Source of the DNA: Kordia sp.
Lineage (GTDB): Bacteria; Bacteroidota; Bacteroidia; Flavobacteriales; Flavobacteriaceae
Assembly: GCF_022447245.1 (NCBI RefSeq)
Contig: NZ_JAKVBC010000031.1
Coordinates: 1-64,000, forward strand
Direction: 5' to 3'
DNA: 64,000 nucleotides
The stretch's first letter is position 1, and the number at the start of each line of letters is the position of its first letter. Position numbers and translations under genes: made by a program. Shown here in pieces: positions 18,417 to 27,054 of the stretch. Under the pieces are notes generated by a model. That model saw only the letters and a list, made by a program, of their open reading frames with translations. It did not search any database and was not told the DNA's origin.

Positions 18417-19085
18417 ATGATTACAGCTAAGAATATACGCAAGCAATACGGAAATTTAGAGGTCTTAAAAGGCATTGATTTAGAAATAAAAAAAGGTGAA
18501 GTTGTCTCTATCATAGGTGCTTCTGGTGCTGGAAAAACCACCTTATTACAAATATTAGGAACCTTAGATAAAATGTCTCCATCAAAAGGCAGTTCGCTTG
18601 TAATCAACAATGTAAAAACAGAAGAACTTTCTGAAAAAGAACTCGCAAAATTTCGCAATCATCATATTGGATTTATTTTTCAGTTTCACCAATTACTTCC
18701 TGAGTTTACAGCTATTGAAAATGTATGTATTCCAGCGTTCATTCAAAAAACAGACAAGGTTGCTGCAGAAAAAAGAGCGAAGGAATTGCTGGACTTTTTA
18801 GGATTGTCTGGTCGTTACCATCACAAACCCAATGAACTTTCTGGTGGAGAACAACAACGTGTCGCGGTTGCAAGAGCATTGATGAACAAACCTGCGATCA
18901 TTTTTGCCGATGAACCGAGTGGAAATTTAGATTCAGAATCCGCAGAAAACTTACACAACTTATTCTTTAAACTTCGAGAAGAATTTGGGCAAACCTTTGT
19001 CATCGTTACCCATAACAAAGAACTTGCTGATATGGCTGATAGGACTATTGAGATGCGTGATGGGAATATTGTGACTTCGAATTAG
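18417..19085 (+). CDS. lolD: ABC transporter ATPase, LolD type
   Basis: 222 residues with all ABC motifs: Walker [10 protein letters not shown] at 34-42, Q-loop [15 protein letters not shown], signature LSGGEQQ at 141-147, Walker B IIFADEP ending near 167, and the switch His in VTHNKE. The MacB/LolD subgroup is indicated by the short length and the [14 protein letters not shown] and [19 protein letters not shown] stretches. Predicted to power lipoprotein release from the inner membrane with a LolC/E-type permease, which is not encoded next to it here (often unlinked in Bacteroidota). No terminator is obvious upstream. Confidence 0.85.
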   Translation: MITAKNIRKQYGNLEVLKGIDLEIKKGEVVSIIGASGAGKTTLLQILGTLDKMSPSKGSSLVINNVKTEELSEKELAKFRNHHIGFIFQFHQLLPEFTAIENVCIPAFIQKTDKVAAEKRAKELLDFLGLSGRYHHKPNELSGGEQQRVAVARALMNKPAIIFADEPSGNLDSESAENLHNLFFKLREEFGQTFVIVTHNKELADMADRTIEMRDGNIVTSN

Positions 19086-19146
19086 GTTTTAGGAAAATCG
19101 TAAATTATAAATTAGATAAGTATACAATCGAATAACTAAAACAAAC

Positions 19147-19512
19147 ATGAGACTAATATACGTACTTCTTATTGTATCATTTGTTTCCTGTAAAAAAGAG
19201 GAAATACAAATTGATTATCCGAAAGATATTCATGAGATCAAAAGTGTAGAATTAGTAAGACCTGATGAAAAATCGAATGGGAAGTTTGCTGAAATAAAAA
19301 AGCTCAAAGAAAGTGAAATTGTTGAGTTACTAGCAGCCATCAAGAACTCAAAAAAAGCTGGTATTATTAAATTTAAACCCAATTTTTATATTGTATTCGT
19401 GACAAAGAACAACGAAACCAAACGAATAAAAGTAAACGGAAACATCATAAAAGGCTATACAAATGATATCGGATATACCATTTCTAAATTAGCATTTATG
19501 GCTGACTTTTAA
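19147..19512 (+). CDS. Small lipoprotein of unknown function
   Basis: 121 residues: signal peptide with lipobox FVSC (Cys15), a charged linker, and a compact beta-rich domain (IHEIKSVELVRPD, KFKPNFYIVFVTKNNETKRIKVNG). No family recognised. A second lipoprotein-like reading frame begins at its 3' end and overlaps the stop, suggesting a two-lipoprotein unit. Confidence 0.6.
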   Translation: MRLIYVLLIVSFVSCKKEEIQIDYPKDIHEIKSVELVRPDEKSNGKFAEIKKLKESEIVELLAAIKNSKKAGIIKFKPNFYIVFVTKNNETKRIKVNGNIIKGYTNDIGYTISKLAFMADF

Positions 19513-20024
19513 ATACAAAATTTTCAACGAATAGAATTTTCATCTTCATATTTGTACTATCACTTTTTGGATGTGAACAAAACAAATCGCAAAAAGCAAC
19601 TAATAATCTTCAAAAAAAATATGAAGCAACAACGATAGAGCTCAATATTGATGATGAATCTTCCTTAGTCATATTACTTCACAAAGACGGTACAATTAAC
19701 CGCAAAGGAGATGGAACGCAAGAAATTGATCCTAACTTCTACATCGGAATTCAGCAAGACAGCATATTCACAAAATTGACAAAAACAATTACACCAGATT
19801 TTGAATCGTTATTGAACGGCGTTTATGAAGATCCTGACAAAAAAGGAAAAACATGCATGTTAGAAATTACACTTTCTGATGGAAAAGAAACCAAAGGCGT
19901 TCGATATACGTATGGCTTTGAATCTATGGGACCACCAAAACCTATTGTCGATTATGTATTGAAAGCCATAGAGTTAACTGATCCATGGTTTAAGGAACAA
20001 GCTAAAATGACTGAAACGGAATAG
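19506..20024 (+). CDS. Lipoprotein-like reading frame without a standard start codon
   Basis: After an in-frame TGA at 19503-19505 the frame reads KFSTNRIFIFIFVLSLFGCEQN, a near-perfect lipoprotein signal with lipobox LFGC. It then continues for about 150 residues (SSLVILLHKDGTINRKGDG, YIGIQQDSIFTKL, KGKTCMLEITLSDGKETKG) to 20024. No ATG, GTG or TTG precedes the signal; the first TTG is at 19776, in the middle of the domain. Either the start codon has mutated (a codon near 19509 or 19536), or initiation uses ATT/ATA, or a single-base error hides it. Function unknown. Coordinates give the open frame, not a proven start. Confidence 0.5.
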   Translation, partial: LLNTKFSTNRIFIFIFVLSLFGCEQNKSQKATNNLQKKYEATTIELNIDDESSLVILLHKDGTINRKGDGTQEIDPNFYIGIQQDSIFTKLTKTITPDFESLLNGVYEDPDKKGKTCMLEITLSDGKETKGVRYTYGFESMGPPKPIVDYVLKAIELTDPWFKEQAKMTETE

Positions 20025-20217
20025 ATGAATTCGTATCGTATTAAGTTGTTAATAATCAGTAAAATCTATACAAAAGCATCTCTATAAAATAAAAAAATCC
20101 ACACTTAAAAAAACGTCTTTACAGTAAGTTTATACAAACTTAAACTCGAAACGTTTCCTTAATATACGCATAATCGTAAAACAATATTTGGCTAAAAATT
20201 CACTAACACAACATCGA

Positions 20218-20225
20218 TAGTTTTG
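20218..20225 (+). promoter_or_regulatory. Candidate -7 element (TAGTTTTG)
   Basis: Exact TAnnTTTG match 31 bp before the PhoX-like gene start. A TTTG at 20187-20190 lies upstream but the 27-bp spacing is longer than the usual -33/-7 distance. Confidence 0.45.
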
Positions 20226-20255
20226 TGCAACTAAAAATTCGCAAACTAATAATCG

Positions 20256-21725
20256 ATGAAAACCATTTCAAAAATTTTTGCATTAGCAGGACTTATTTCT
20301 TTAGCGTCTTGTAATAATGATGACAACAACGGTACAACTACAACTCCTGGAGGCAACACTAGTGTTATTGACCTTAAAAACCACTCTATGACTCCTGCTT
20401 TTGTTACAAAGCAAGCTGGTTTTGAAAACGTAGAAGTATACAGTATTTTAAGCTCAGAAGATGCCTTGCCAGAATCTCCAAACTTTGTGTATGGAAGTAT
20501 GGCTGACGGTTGTGGGCTTTTAAAAAATGATGACGGAACGTACACCCTAATCAATAATATTGAGGCTGATTATGCCATTGCACGTGTTACTTTAGATGCT
20601 ACTTTTAAGCCAATTAAAGGTGAATACATTTTAAACTCTGATGCCACTGGAAATACTGCACAATGTTCAGGAAGTTTAGCTACGCCAGAAGAGCACGGTT
20701 ATGGACCTATATATTTAAGTGGTGGAGAATGGGGAGCAATGCCAACAAACAATGTATTTGTGGTTGATCCTTATAAATCTGCTGATGATGCAAGCGTTGC
20801 TGAAATTTTACCTGCCATGGGACAATGGACTATTGAAAATGCAGTGCCAATTGGAAAAGATGCATTCCCAGGGAAAACAGTGGTAATGATTGGTGATGAT
20901 AGCCGTGGAGACGCTGGAGGACAGTTAGCAATGTATGTATCTAACACTGTTGGTGACTTACACGGAGGAAACTTATACGGATTAAAAGTTGGTGACGGTA
21001 GCGTTACGGATAAAGATTTAATTATTGGGAATGAGTATGATATTGAGTTTGTTCAATTAGATCAAACTACGTACAACGAGTTAAATAACGAAAGCATCGC
21101 CAAAGGTGTGATGGCTTTCAACCGTGTAGAAGATATCGACTATAGAAAAGGTTCTGCTGCGGCAAACAGAGAAATCTATTTCAATGCTACAGGTCACACT
21201 TCAAACTCAGATACGCGTACAAAATATGGTCGTGTGTACAAACTAGTATTAGACGAAGGAAATCCTTTAGCTGGAAAATTGACTTTAGTATTAGATGGAG
21301 ATGATTTAACTAGTAAAGCAAAAACTTTCCACAGTCCTGATAACATCTTAGTCACTGAAAACTACGCATACATTCAAGAAGATCCTAACGGATATGTAGA
21401 TGATATGGTAAAACAACACGATGCATACTTATACCAATATGATTTAAATACAGGAGCATTAAAAGTTGTGTTAGAATCTGCTCATAGAACTGTAGAAGCA
21501 GTAGATAATGGATATGCAAGTTTTGACGATCGTTGGGGAAAATGGGAATTAACTGGAATGATTGATATTTCTGATATCATTGGAGAGCCAGATACGTTCT
21601 TACTAATTCAACAAGCACATTCGTGGAAAGACGACGCTTTCTTAAATCCTGATGGTGCCGGAACTGCTGAAAATAGTAGAAACGAAGGTAGTATTTTATT
21701 AGTAGTAAAAGGACTTGCTAGATAA
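20256..21725 (+). CDS. PhoX/DUF839-like beta-propeller lipoprotein
   Basis: 489 residues with a lipobox (LISLASC, Cys19) and a DDDNNG linker, so probably exported and anchored. The body reads like a propeller: MADGCGLLKNDDGTYTLINN, TAQCSGSLATPEEHGYG, VVMIGDDSRGDAGGQLAMYVS, KTFHSPDNILVTENYAYIQED. The SPDNI and Cys-containing motifs recall PhoX-type (DUF839) proteins, which are Ca/Fe alkaline phosphatases, but I cannot place all metal ligands. It is three bases upstream of a di-haem peroxidase gene, so the two are surely cotranscribed and may act together. A non-phosphatase propeller is an alternative. Confidence 0.6.
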   Translation: MKTISKIFALAGLISLASCNNDDNNGTTTTPGGNTSVIDLKNHSMTPAFVTKQAGFENVEVYSILSSEDALPESPNFVYGSMADGCGLLKNDDGTYTLINNIEADYAIARVTLDATFKPIKGEYILNSDATGNTAQCSGSLATPEEHGYGPIYLSGGEWGAMPTNNVFVVDPYKSADDASVAEILPAMGQWTIENAVPIGKDAFPGKTVVMIGDDSRGDAGGQLAMYVSNTVGDLHGGNLYGLKVGDGSVTDKDLIIGNEYDIEFVQLDQTTYNELNNESIAKGVMAFNRVEDIDYRKGSAAANREIYFNATGHTSNSDTRTKYGRVYKLVLDEGNPLAGKLTLVLDGDDLTSKAKTFHSPDNILVTENYAYIQEDPNGYVDDMVKQHDAYLYQYDLNTGALKVVLESAHRTVEAVDNGYASFDDRWGKWELTGMIDISDIIGEPDTFLLIQQAHSWKDDAFLNPDGAGTAENSRNEGSILLVVKGLAR

Positions 21726-21728
21726 ACC

Positions 21729-23576
21729 ATGCTAAAAAAAATTAATCTACCTAAAGAGGCTTATGGTGTGGTAAGCCTCTTTCTCGTATCTATAAATTTA
21801 CTGGTTTCATGCAAAAATACAGCTGATACAATTCCGATTCCTGTACCTGAAAATGAAACCATTACTGCTGCTATTAAAGCGCAATATGAAGACGACTTAA
21901 AGAATTGCATTGCCGATGTAAAAGCCTTAAGCAAAGCCATTATAAAAGATAGTATTCTGTACTATTTTAAAGCTGCTCGTATCGATTTTAAACGTATGGA
22001 GCCAATCATGTCATTTTACAATAGTTCAAATTATTACGGGTTAAATAAAGCCAATTTACCAAAAGTTGATGAAGGTGATAATGCTGAAAAAGTGATAGAA
22101 GCATCAGGTTTTCAAGCTTTGGAAGAAGCCATTGCAGAAACTAAAATAGATACAGTTGCAATTCATGGATATGCAAATGACATTTACAGTAAGTTGAAGC
22201 TCGAACAAAAGTACAATTCCATCTTAAAACATACAGATTATAAGTTTTTGTGGCTTACACGCCAAGCATTAGTCAGAGTCATGTCGATGGGAATTTCAGG
22301 ATTTGATTCACCTGTACTATTACTTTCGATTCCTGAAAACAAAGAAGTTTTTGCGAGTTTGGAAAAATATTTCCATATCTACAAGTCGCATTTTAAAAGC
22401 GAGCAATTATTTAAAGACTGGATTGCTGCGTTGAAAGCTGCGCAAGAGGCCCTTGATGAAGCTGAAAATTTTAATGATTTTGATCGTTATAGTTTTATTA
22501 AAGATCAACTACAACTAATGCTTTCGTTATGGAATCAAACCGTAACAGATTGGCAAGTACAATTTCCATTGAAACAAAAATTAAACTATGGAATAGATTC
22601 GTTCTATGATGCTAATACGTTCAATCCAAATGCATTTAAACCGAGTTATAGTCCAGAAATATCCCCAGAATTAGCAGCATTAGGTAAAGATTTATTCTTT
22701 GACGCTTCACTTTCTAAATCTGGTACGATGAATTGCGCAAGTTGCCATCAACCAGAAAAAGCGTTTACTGATGGAATGCGTTTTTCAAAAGACAACCAAG
22801 GAAACTTTGTGCAACGCAACTCTCCTACACTACTCTATTCGAGCATTCAACAATCACAATTTTATGATGGACGTGTAGAAAACTTAGAAAATCAGATTTT
22901 GGACGTCATCAATAATGAAAAAGAGTTTCACGCTAACACTGAAATGATCGTTGAAAAACTAAAAAAATCCGAAACCTACACAAAACGTTTTCAAGAGTTA
23001 TACAAGCAGGGAATTGATCATAAATCGGTTCGTAATGCTATTGCGATGTATATCCGAACATTGACGCCTTTCAATTCAAAATTTGATCGAAATATTTCTG
23101 GAAAGGAAGATACATTTACCGCGGAAGAGACACTTGGTTTTAATCTTTTTATGGGAAAGGCAAAATGTGCTACTTGTCACTTTGCCCCAACGTTTAACGG
23201 AACAGTTCCGCCATATTTTGCCGAAAGTGAATTGGAAGTTTTAGGCGTTCCAAATACCAAAGTATGGGAAAACGCTATGGTAGATGAAGATTTAGGACGT
23301 TATTATGTTGCGAAAGCTGAATTAAAAAAACATGCTTTTAAAACACCAACGGTTCGAAATATCTCCAAAACAGCTCCGTACATGCACAATGGTGTATATG
23401 ATACTTTGGAAGAAGTCTTAAAGTTTTACAATCTTGGAGGTGGCGCTGGTATTGGAATTGAATTGGAAAACCAAACATTGCCACCAGATCCTTTAGAACT
23501 TTCTCCAGAAGAAATAAAAGCAATCATTGCGTTTATGAATTCTCTTGAAGATCAGTTAAACGAACAAAGCTTATAA
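21729..23576 (+). CDS. Di-haem cytochrome c peroxidase-family lipoprotein with extra N-terminal helical domain
   Basis: 615 residues. Signal with lipobox LLVSC (about residue 27). Residues about 45-290 are helical and resemble imelysin-like regions fused to peroxidases in Bacteroidota (LARQALVRVMSMGISGFDSP-type helices). Residues about 300-610 are a CcpA/MauG-like domain with haem motifs CASCH (336-340) and CATCH (480-484); APYMHNGVYDTLEEV near the C-terminus is also typical. Predicted periplasmic electron-transfer or peroxidase enzyme. It follows the PhoX-like gene by 3 bp. Its 3' end overlaps the convergent gene by 6 bp. Confidence 0.85.
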   Translation: MLKKINLPKEAYGVVSLFLVSINLLVSCKNTADTIPIPVPENETITAAIKAQYEDDLKNCIADVKALSKAIIKDSILYYFKAARIDFKRMEPIMSFYNSSNYYGLNKANLPKVDEGDNAEKVIEASGFQALEEAIAETKIDTVAIHGYANDIYSKLKLEQKYNSILKHTDYKFLWLTRQALVRVMSMGISGFDSPVLLLSIPENKEVFASLEKYFHIYKSHFKSEQLFKDWIAALKAAQEALDEAENFNDFDRYSFIKDQLQLMLSLWNQTVTDWQVQFPLKQKLNYGIDSFYDANTFNPNAFKPSYSPEISPELAALGKDLFFDASLSKSGTMNCASCHQPEKAFTDGMRFSKDNQGNFVQRNSPTLLYSSIQQSQFYDGRVENLENQILDVINNEKEFHANTEMIVEKLKKSETYTKRFQELYKQGIDHKSVRNAIAMYIRTLTPFNSKFDRNISGKEDTFTAEETLGFNLFMGKAKCATCHFAPTFNGTVPPYFAESELEVLGVPNTKVWENAMVDEDLGRYYVAKAELKKHAFKTPTVRNISKTAPYMHNGVYDTLEEVLKFYNLGGGAGIGIELENQTLPPDPLELSPEEIKAIIAFMNSLEDQLNEQSL

Positions 23577-24581
23577 ATTATAATTCAACGGCAAGGTATT
23601 CGCAATGCGCTTGTCTCCTAACACGCCTCCGAAAGACAATCTTCTCGGAGGTGTATAATTTCCATACTTATCAATCACAAATTCTTTATCGTCTTCCAAA
23701 ATCGTTAAGAATGATTTTTGAAAACGATCATACACAATCACCAACCGATCTGCAGTAAGCTTTACTTTGGTATCTTCTCCCATCGGTGTGATTTTAAAGT
23801 ATTTGTATGGTGGTACAATAAATCCTTTACGAAAGATTTGAAATCCATTCTCTTTCAATTGTTTTTTTGCTAAAGAACGCATAAAATACAAAACAGACTC
23901 GCCATATTCCTTTTCTCTTGCTTTTCGATGTCTTCTACGGACTCTTTTATGTCGTTCGGTATAAAAAGTAGAACCAGCTACATATACGCTTCTAGTCAAA
24001 ACATCGCCTCTTTTTGTTAATCGCAAATCAGCTTCAAACGATTCTAGTGTATACTCAACGGTATATCCTAAGTACTTATTTCTAATAATAATTGGTTTAT
24101 CTGCATATGCGTTGAGTTTTTGTGTGGTAGGATTGTACACTAATTCAATAGCGTCCAAATTGACAATTCTACACATATACGGTTCAACCGTTTTTCCTAT
24201 AAATTCTCGTTTAAAGATTTCCATTTTTTTTCGGCGCGACCAAGGATCGTTTTCTAAATATACGGTTCCTAAAGCTTGTGGCTTCAATTTCATATAAATC
24301 TTGGCTCCACTTTCTAACTTTCGCACATCAAATAACAAAGTTTCATATCCTATGTAACTAATAACCAAAGGTGATTGTGTAGAAGCCTTATAATCGATAG
24401 AGAACTTCCCATTTTCGTTCGTGGTAGTTCCAATGGTAGTTCCATCAAAATAAACAGATACACCAAATAATGGCTCTTGTGTTTTTCCATCAAATACAGA
24501 TGCTTCAAGGGTTTGTGTGTATGAAATGCTTGTAAATAGCAGACTTACATAAAGAAAAAGTAGTGTGTAATTTTTTTTCAT
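23571..24581 (-). CDS. Carboxypeptidase-like regulatory domain protein
   Basis: 336 residues with a signal peptide (LLFLYVSLLFTSISYTQ). Residues about 24-105 form the CarbopepD_reg-like beta-sandwich (EASVFDGKTQEPLFGVSVYF, NENGKFSIDY, PLVISYIGYETLLF). The remaining 230 residues contain KMEIFKREFIGKT, a basic RHKRVRRRHRKAREK patch and GFIVPPYKYFKI, a C-terminal region seen in many Bacteroidota proteins of unknown role. Probably periplasmic or outer-membrane associated. It overlaps the 3' end of the peroxidase gene by 6 bp, tail to tail, with no room for a separate terminator. Confidence 0.75.
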   Translation of the reverse strand: MKKNYTLLFLYVSLLFTSISYTQTLEASVFDGKTQEPLFGVSVYFDGTTIGTTTNENGKFSIDYKASTQSPLVISYIGYETLLFDVRKLESGAKIYMKLKPQALGTVYLENDPWSRRKKMEIFKREFIGKTVEPYMCRIVNLDAIELVYNPTTQKLNAYADKPIIIRNKYLGYTVEYTLESFEADLRLTKRGDVLTRSVYVAGSTFYTERHKRVRRRHRKAREKEYGESVLYFMRSLAKKQLKENGFQIFRKGFIVPPYKYFKITPMGEDTKVKLTADRLVIVYDRFQKSFLTILEDDKEFVIDKYGNYTPPRRLSFGGVLGDKRIANTLPLNYNL

Positions 24582-24616
24582 GCATTTTTTGATTGATTAG
24601 TACTAAAAATAATAAT

Positions 24617-24624
24617 TATTTTTG
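24617..24624 (+). promoter_or_regulatory. Candidate -7 element (TATTTTTG) with upstream TTG
   Basis: Exact TAnnTTTG match 20 bp before ATG 24645. A TTG at 24593-24595, 21 bp upstream, is at an acceptable -33 spacing. This makes the TTG start at 24633 unlikely. Confidence 0.5.
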
Positions 24625-24644
24625 TCAAAAGATTGCCACATCTT

Positions 24645-25406
24645 ATGAATTTAACTGAACTTAAATCCTTTCTAGACGAAAAAGTAATTGAATACAATCA
24701 ACCAAAATTCGTAGAAAGTGACCCGATACAAATTCCACATAAATTTAACCGAAAAGAAGACATTGAAATTGCTGCTTTTTTAACGGCTACCATTGCATGG
24801 GGTAATCGAAAGATGATCAATAATAATGCCAAAAAAATGATGGAGTTGTTAGGAAATTCTCCGTATGATTTTGTACTAAATCATTCAGAAGAAAACCTAG
24901 AATCTTTAGAAAACTTTGTGCACAGAACCTTCAATGGGACTGATTTTGTGTTCTTCATAAAGGCTTTACAAAATATCTATAATCATCATGGTGGATTGGA
25001 AGTGGTTTTTGCTAATACCGAAGAAGAACGCATGCAAAATGTGATTTCTACTTTTAAAGAAACTTTCTTTAGCATTCCGCATCCAGAACGTACTCGAAAG
25101 CATGTATCTGATCCCAAAAAAGGAAGTGCAGCTAAGCGTATTAATATGTTTCTTCGATGGATGGTTCGCAATGACCAAACAGGTGTTGATTTTGGTATTT
25201 GGAAAACACTTTCTCCTTCTCAATTATCATGTCCACTAGATGTACATTCAGGAAATGTAGCGCGAAAATTAGGTTTATTAAAACGCAAACAGAATGATGC
25301 CAAAGCCTTACGAGAATTGGATACTAGACTGAGAAAATTAGATTCTAATGATCCTGTGAAGTATGATTTTGCGCTGTTTGGTTTGGGTGTTTTTGAGAAG
25401 TTTTAA
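24645..25406 (+). CDS. TIGR02757 family protein
   Basis: 253 residues from ATG 24645; an in-frame TTG 12 bp earlier lies too close to the promoter element. The segments NRKEDIEIAAFLTATIAWGNRKMI, FVHRTFNGTDFVFF, KRINMFLRWMVRND and LSCPLDVHSGNVARKLGLL are characteristic of TIGR02757, a conserved cytoplasmic Bacteroidota family that has a helical, HhH-glycosylase-like appearance but no assigned activity. Full length, no lesion. Standalone gene; degenerate coding remnants follow downstream. Confidence 0.9.
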   Translation: MNLTELKSFLDEKVIEYNQPKFVESDPIQIPHKFNRKEDIEIAAFLTATIAWGNRKMINNNAKKMMELLGNSPYDFVLNHSEENLESLENFVHRTFNGTDFVFFIKALQNIYNHHGGLEVVFANTEEERMQNVISTFKETFFSIPHPERTRKHVSDPKKGSAAKRINMFLRWMVRNDQTGVDFGIWKTLSPSQLSCPLDVHSGNVARKLGLLKRKQNDAKALRELDTRLRKLDSNDPVKYDFALFGLGVFEKF

Positions 25407-25427
25407 AATAGTTAAATACGCTTTCAG

Positions 25428-25716
25428 AAACCCTTATATGACTGGAAAAAATTGAAAAGCCAAGCAATGTTTGAAGCGATACCAGAAAATGATCTTGAAT
25501 TAGTTTGATTGTATTTCCATGATTTAATTGATACGCATAATCAACATCTAGAATTTTTGGGGCTTGCATTGACTGAAAGTGAGCTGTAACCATCATGAGA
25601 TTAAAGTATTATAACTTATTCAAGAGACCAATCCTTTACTCAATGAACCTGAAAAAGGTATTAATAGTGTAGAAATCGCATGCATATTGAAACGTAAAAA
25701 AGATATTTACTTTTAA
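25428..25716 (+). other. Degenerate coding remnants
   Basis: Two short protein-like stretches on the plus strand, in different frames: LYDWKKLKSQAMFEAIPEN, then LYFHDLIDTHNQHLEFLGLA interrupted by a TGA, and further on LIQETNPLLNEPEKGINSVE to TAA 25716. They look like leftovers of one decayed gene. No family recognised. The rest of this 0.4-kb gap shows nothing else. Confidence 0.4.
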
Positions 25717-25824
25717 TTTCTCACTCAAAAAATAGGCTTCACTTTTTTCTCTTTGCAAAATAAAAACATGGCCAGAAGCTAACTTCCAGCCAATGTTTAG
25801 ATCAAAATTTAACTTATTACTTCA

Positions 25825-26085
25825 TTAAGCACATGCAGTAGCCGATTGACACTGCGGAAGTGCACAGTTAGACATAGCTACTGAATCTACTGTACAATTA
25901 AGAGCTTCCGTTGCATTTGGAGTACCACATCTTCCTCTTTGGCTAAGTAAATTACAGTCTTTGTTACATGTATGATCTTCATCAATTGTAATTGTTAACC
26001 AATCTCCCCCAAGAATATTGTTAAGATGTAAATTGGAAATTGATGTTTTGTTTAATGTTAAACTGTTTAATTTTTGTTTTTTCAT
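25825..26085 (-). CDS. Class I lanthipeptide-type precursor peptide
   Basis: 86 residues from ATG 26085; the open frame extends upstream to 26211 but the leader starts here. MKKQKLNSLTLNKTSISNL is the typical Bacteroidota class I lanthipeptide leader (LNKxxIS), followed by a GG junction (NNILGGDW). The core has nine Cys and many Ser/Thr (HTCNKDCN, GRCGTPNATEALNC, SNCALPQC, ATACA), suitable for dehydration and thioether formation. Predicted to be modified, cleaved after GG and exported. No LanB/LanC, peptidase-transporter or immunity gene lies within the window, so it would depend on enzymes elsewhere, or be an orphan. Confidence 0.75.
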   Translation of the reverse strand: MKKQKLNSLTLNKTSISNLHLNNILGGDWLTITIDEDHTCNKDCNLLSQRGRCGTPNATEALNCTVDSVAMSNCALPQCQSATACA

Positions 26086-26242
26086 AATACAAGTTTTAAT
26101 AATTATTATTGAAGCAAATCTATCCTGAAAAAACAGACAAAACAACAAAAGTAAGCTAGAATACGACAATTCTAGGCTTAAAAAAAACCGAGTTAAAAAA
26201 CTCATAAACAAATACTTACATATGAAAATAAAAAATCAGATC

Positions 26243-26270
26243 ATAAAAAAACCTCATCAACAGATGAGGC
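26243..26270 (-). terminator. Rho-independent terminator
   Basis: Perfect 7-bp stem (CCTCATC/GATGAGG) with a 4-base loop. Read on the minus strand it is followed by seven T, so it terminates the gene ending at 26302. Confidence 0.8.
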
Positions 26271-26301
26271 TAATTTTTATATAAATTTTAGTGTTTTCAA
26301 G

Positions 26302-26724
26302 TTATTTGACACGTCTAAAGACAATAGCATCTTCTGAAAAATCTGTTGGTCTTCCTGCAGTACCTCCAAATCGTAATGCCATTTGCATTTCGTCTCTAGA
26401 TTTCATTTTGATAATACCTTTTAGACGTCCTAATTCTCGCTTTGAACCATTATCTATAATCATAAAATCAATTGCTTTTGGCGAAGTACCACTATTTATG
26501 GTATACTTCATAGCAGCTTTTGTACCATTATGATCATAAGATTTTCCTCCTAAAGTTTGTCCATTAAATTCAAAAACAGCATAACCATCACTTGTTAAGG
26601 TTAAATATCCTATATCTCCTTTATCTTGTCCTTTCCACTTTCCAACATGATCGTCTGGTGCTGTAAAAGAAAATAATAATAGTAAAGTAACAAGTGCAAA
26701 CGACAGTTTTTTCAAAATTTTCAT
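26302..26724 (-). CDS. Small secreted beta-barrel-like protein
   Basis: 140 residues with a signal peptide (FALVTLLLLFSFTAP). The mature region starts VGKWKGQDKGDIGYLTLTSDGYAVF, a lipocalin-like or TIGR03067-like opening, followed by FEFNGQTLGG, IDFMIIDNGSKRELGRLKGII and a final VFRRVK strand. A small beta-barrel binding a hydrophobic ligand is plausible, but no binding residues can be assigned. A strong terminator lies 30 bp downstream, and a promoter for this strand is not obvious. Function unknown. Confidence 0.65.
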   Translation of the reverse strand: MKILKKLSFALVTLLLLFSFTAPDDHVGKWKGQDKGDIGYLTLTSDGYAVFEFNGQTLGGKSYDHNGTKAAMKYTINSGTSPKAIDFMIIDNGSKRELGRLKGIIKMKSRDEMQMALRFGGTAGRPTDFSEDAIVFRRVK

Positions 26725-26808
26725 AATCGGGATTTTTAATATGTTTTAGCGTTACACAATATATATCAATATTTTAACACAAACAATTGTTTTTCAAATT
26801 GACTAGTA

Positions 26809-27054
26809 ATGGAGATGTTATTATTGTTTCTTAGAGTTGTTTTAATCTTTTTAAGTATTATTTTAATCATTGGAAGCATTGATGTAATACTTTCAAGCGT
26901 TATTTTAATCATTATAAACATCATTTTAATACTGGTAAGCTTTTATCTAACGCTACAAAACGTTATTTTGACCATTATAAATACTAAAGTATCAGCTCAA
27001 AAGATGATGCTAAGGGATTACACCATATTGGCAAGGGATAAAACTCAGGTTTAA
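26809..27054 (+). CDS. Possible hydrophobic heptad-repeat miniprotein
   Basis: An 81-residue frame made almost wholly of 7-residue units (VVLIFLS, IILIIGS, IDVILSS, VILIIIN, IILILVS, FYLTLQN, VILTIIN), each encoded by exactly 21 bp. If translated it would be a membrane or amyloid-like peptide. The frame is open throughout, whereas the opposite strand contains a stop in the sixth unit. The 3' end overlaps the convergent FAD-dehydrogenase gene by 4 bp. No homologue is known to me, so coding status is doubtful. Confidence 0.3.
   Translation: MEMLLLFLRVVLIFLSIILIIGSIDVILSSVILIIINIILILVSFYLTLQNVILTIINTKVSAQKMMLRDYTILARDKTQV
26836..26982 (+). repeat. Seven tandem 21-bp degenerate repeats
   Basis: Seven consecutive units of exactly 21 bp. 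Most share an ATTTTAATC-like core and a trailing AAGC/AAAC. Units 2, 4, 5 and 7 are the closest to each other; unit 6 is the most divergent. The period is a multiple of three, so the reading frame is kept on both strands. Confidence 0.75.

Noticed and set aside
20100-20160. An AGTTT...AAACT inverted repeat as an iron-regulator box before the PhoX-like/peroxidase operon
   Set aside because: Match to a Fur-type site is poor and the distance to the -7 element is large.
26836-26982. The 21-bp repeats as a CRISPR array
   Set aside because: Units are contiguous with no unique spacers and are too degenerate.
26809-27000. A minus-strand gene through the heptad repeat
   Set aside because: The opposite strand has a stop in the sixth unit, unlike the plus frame.
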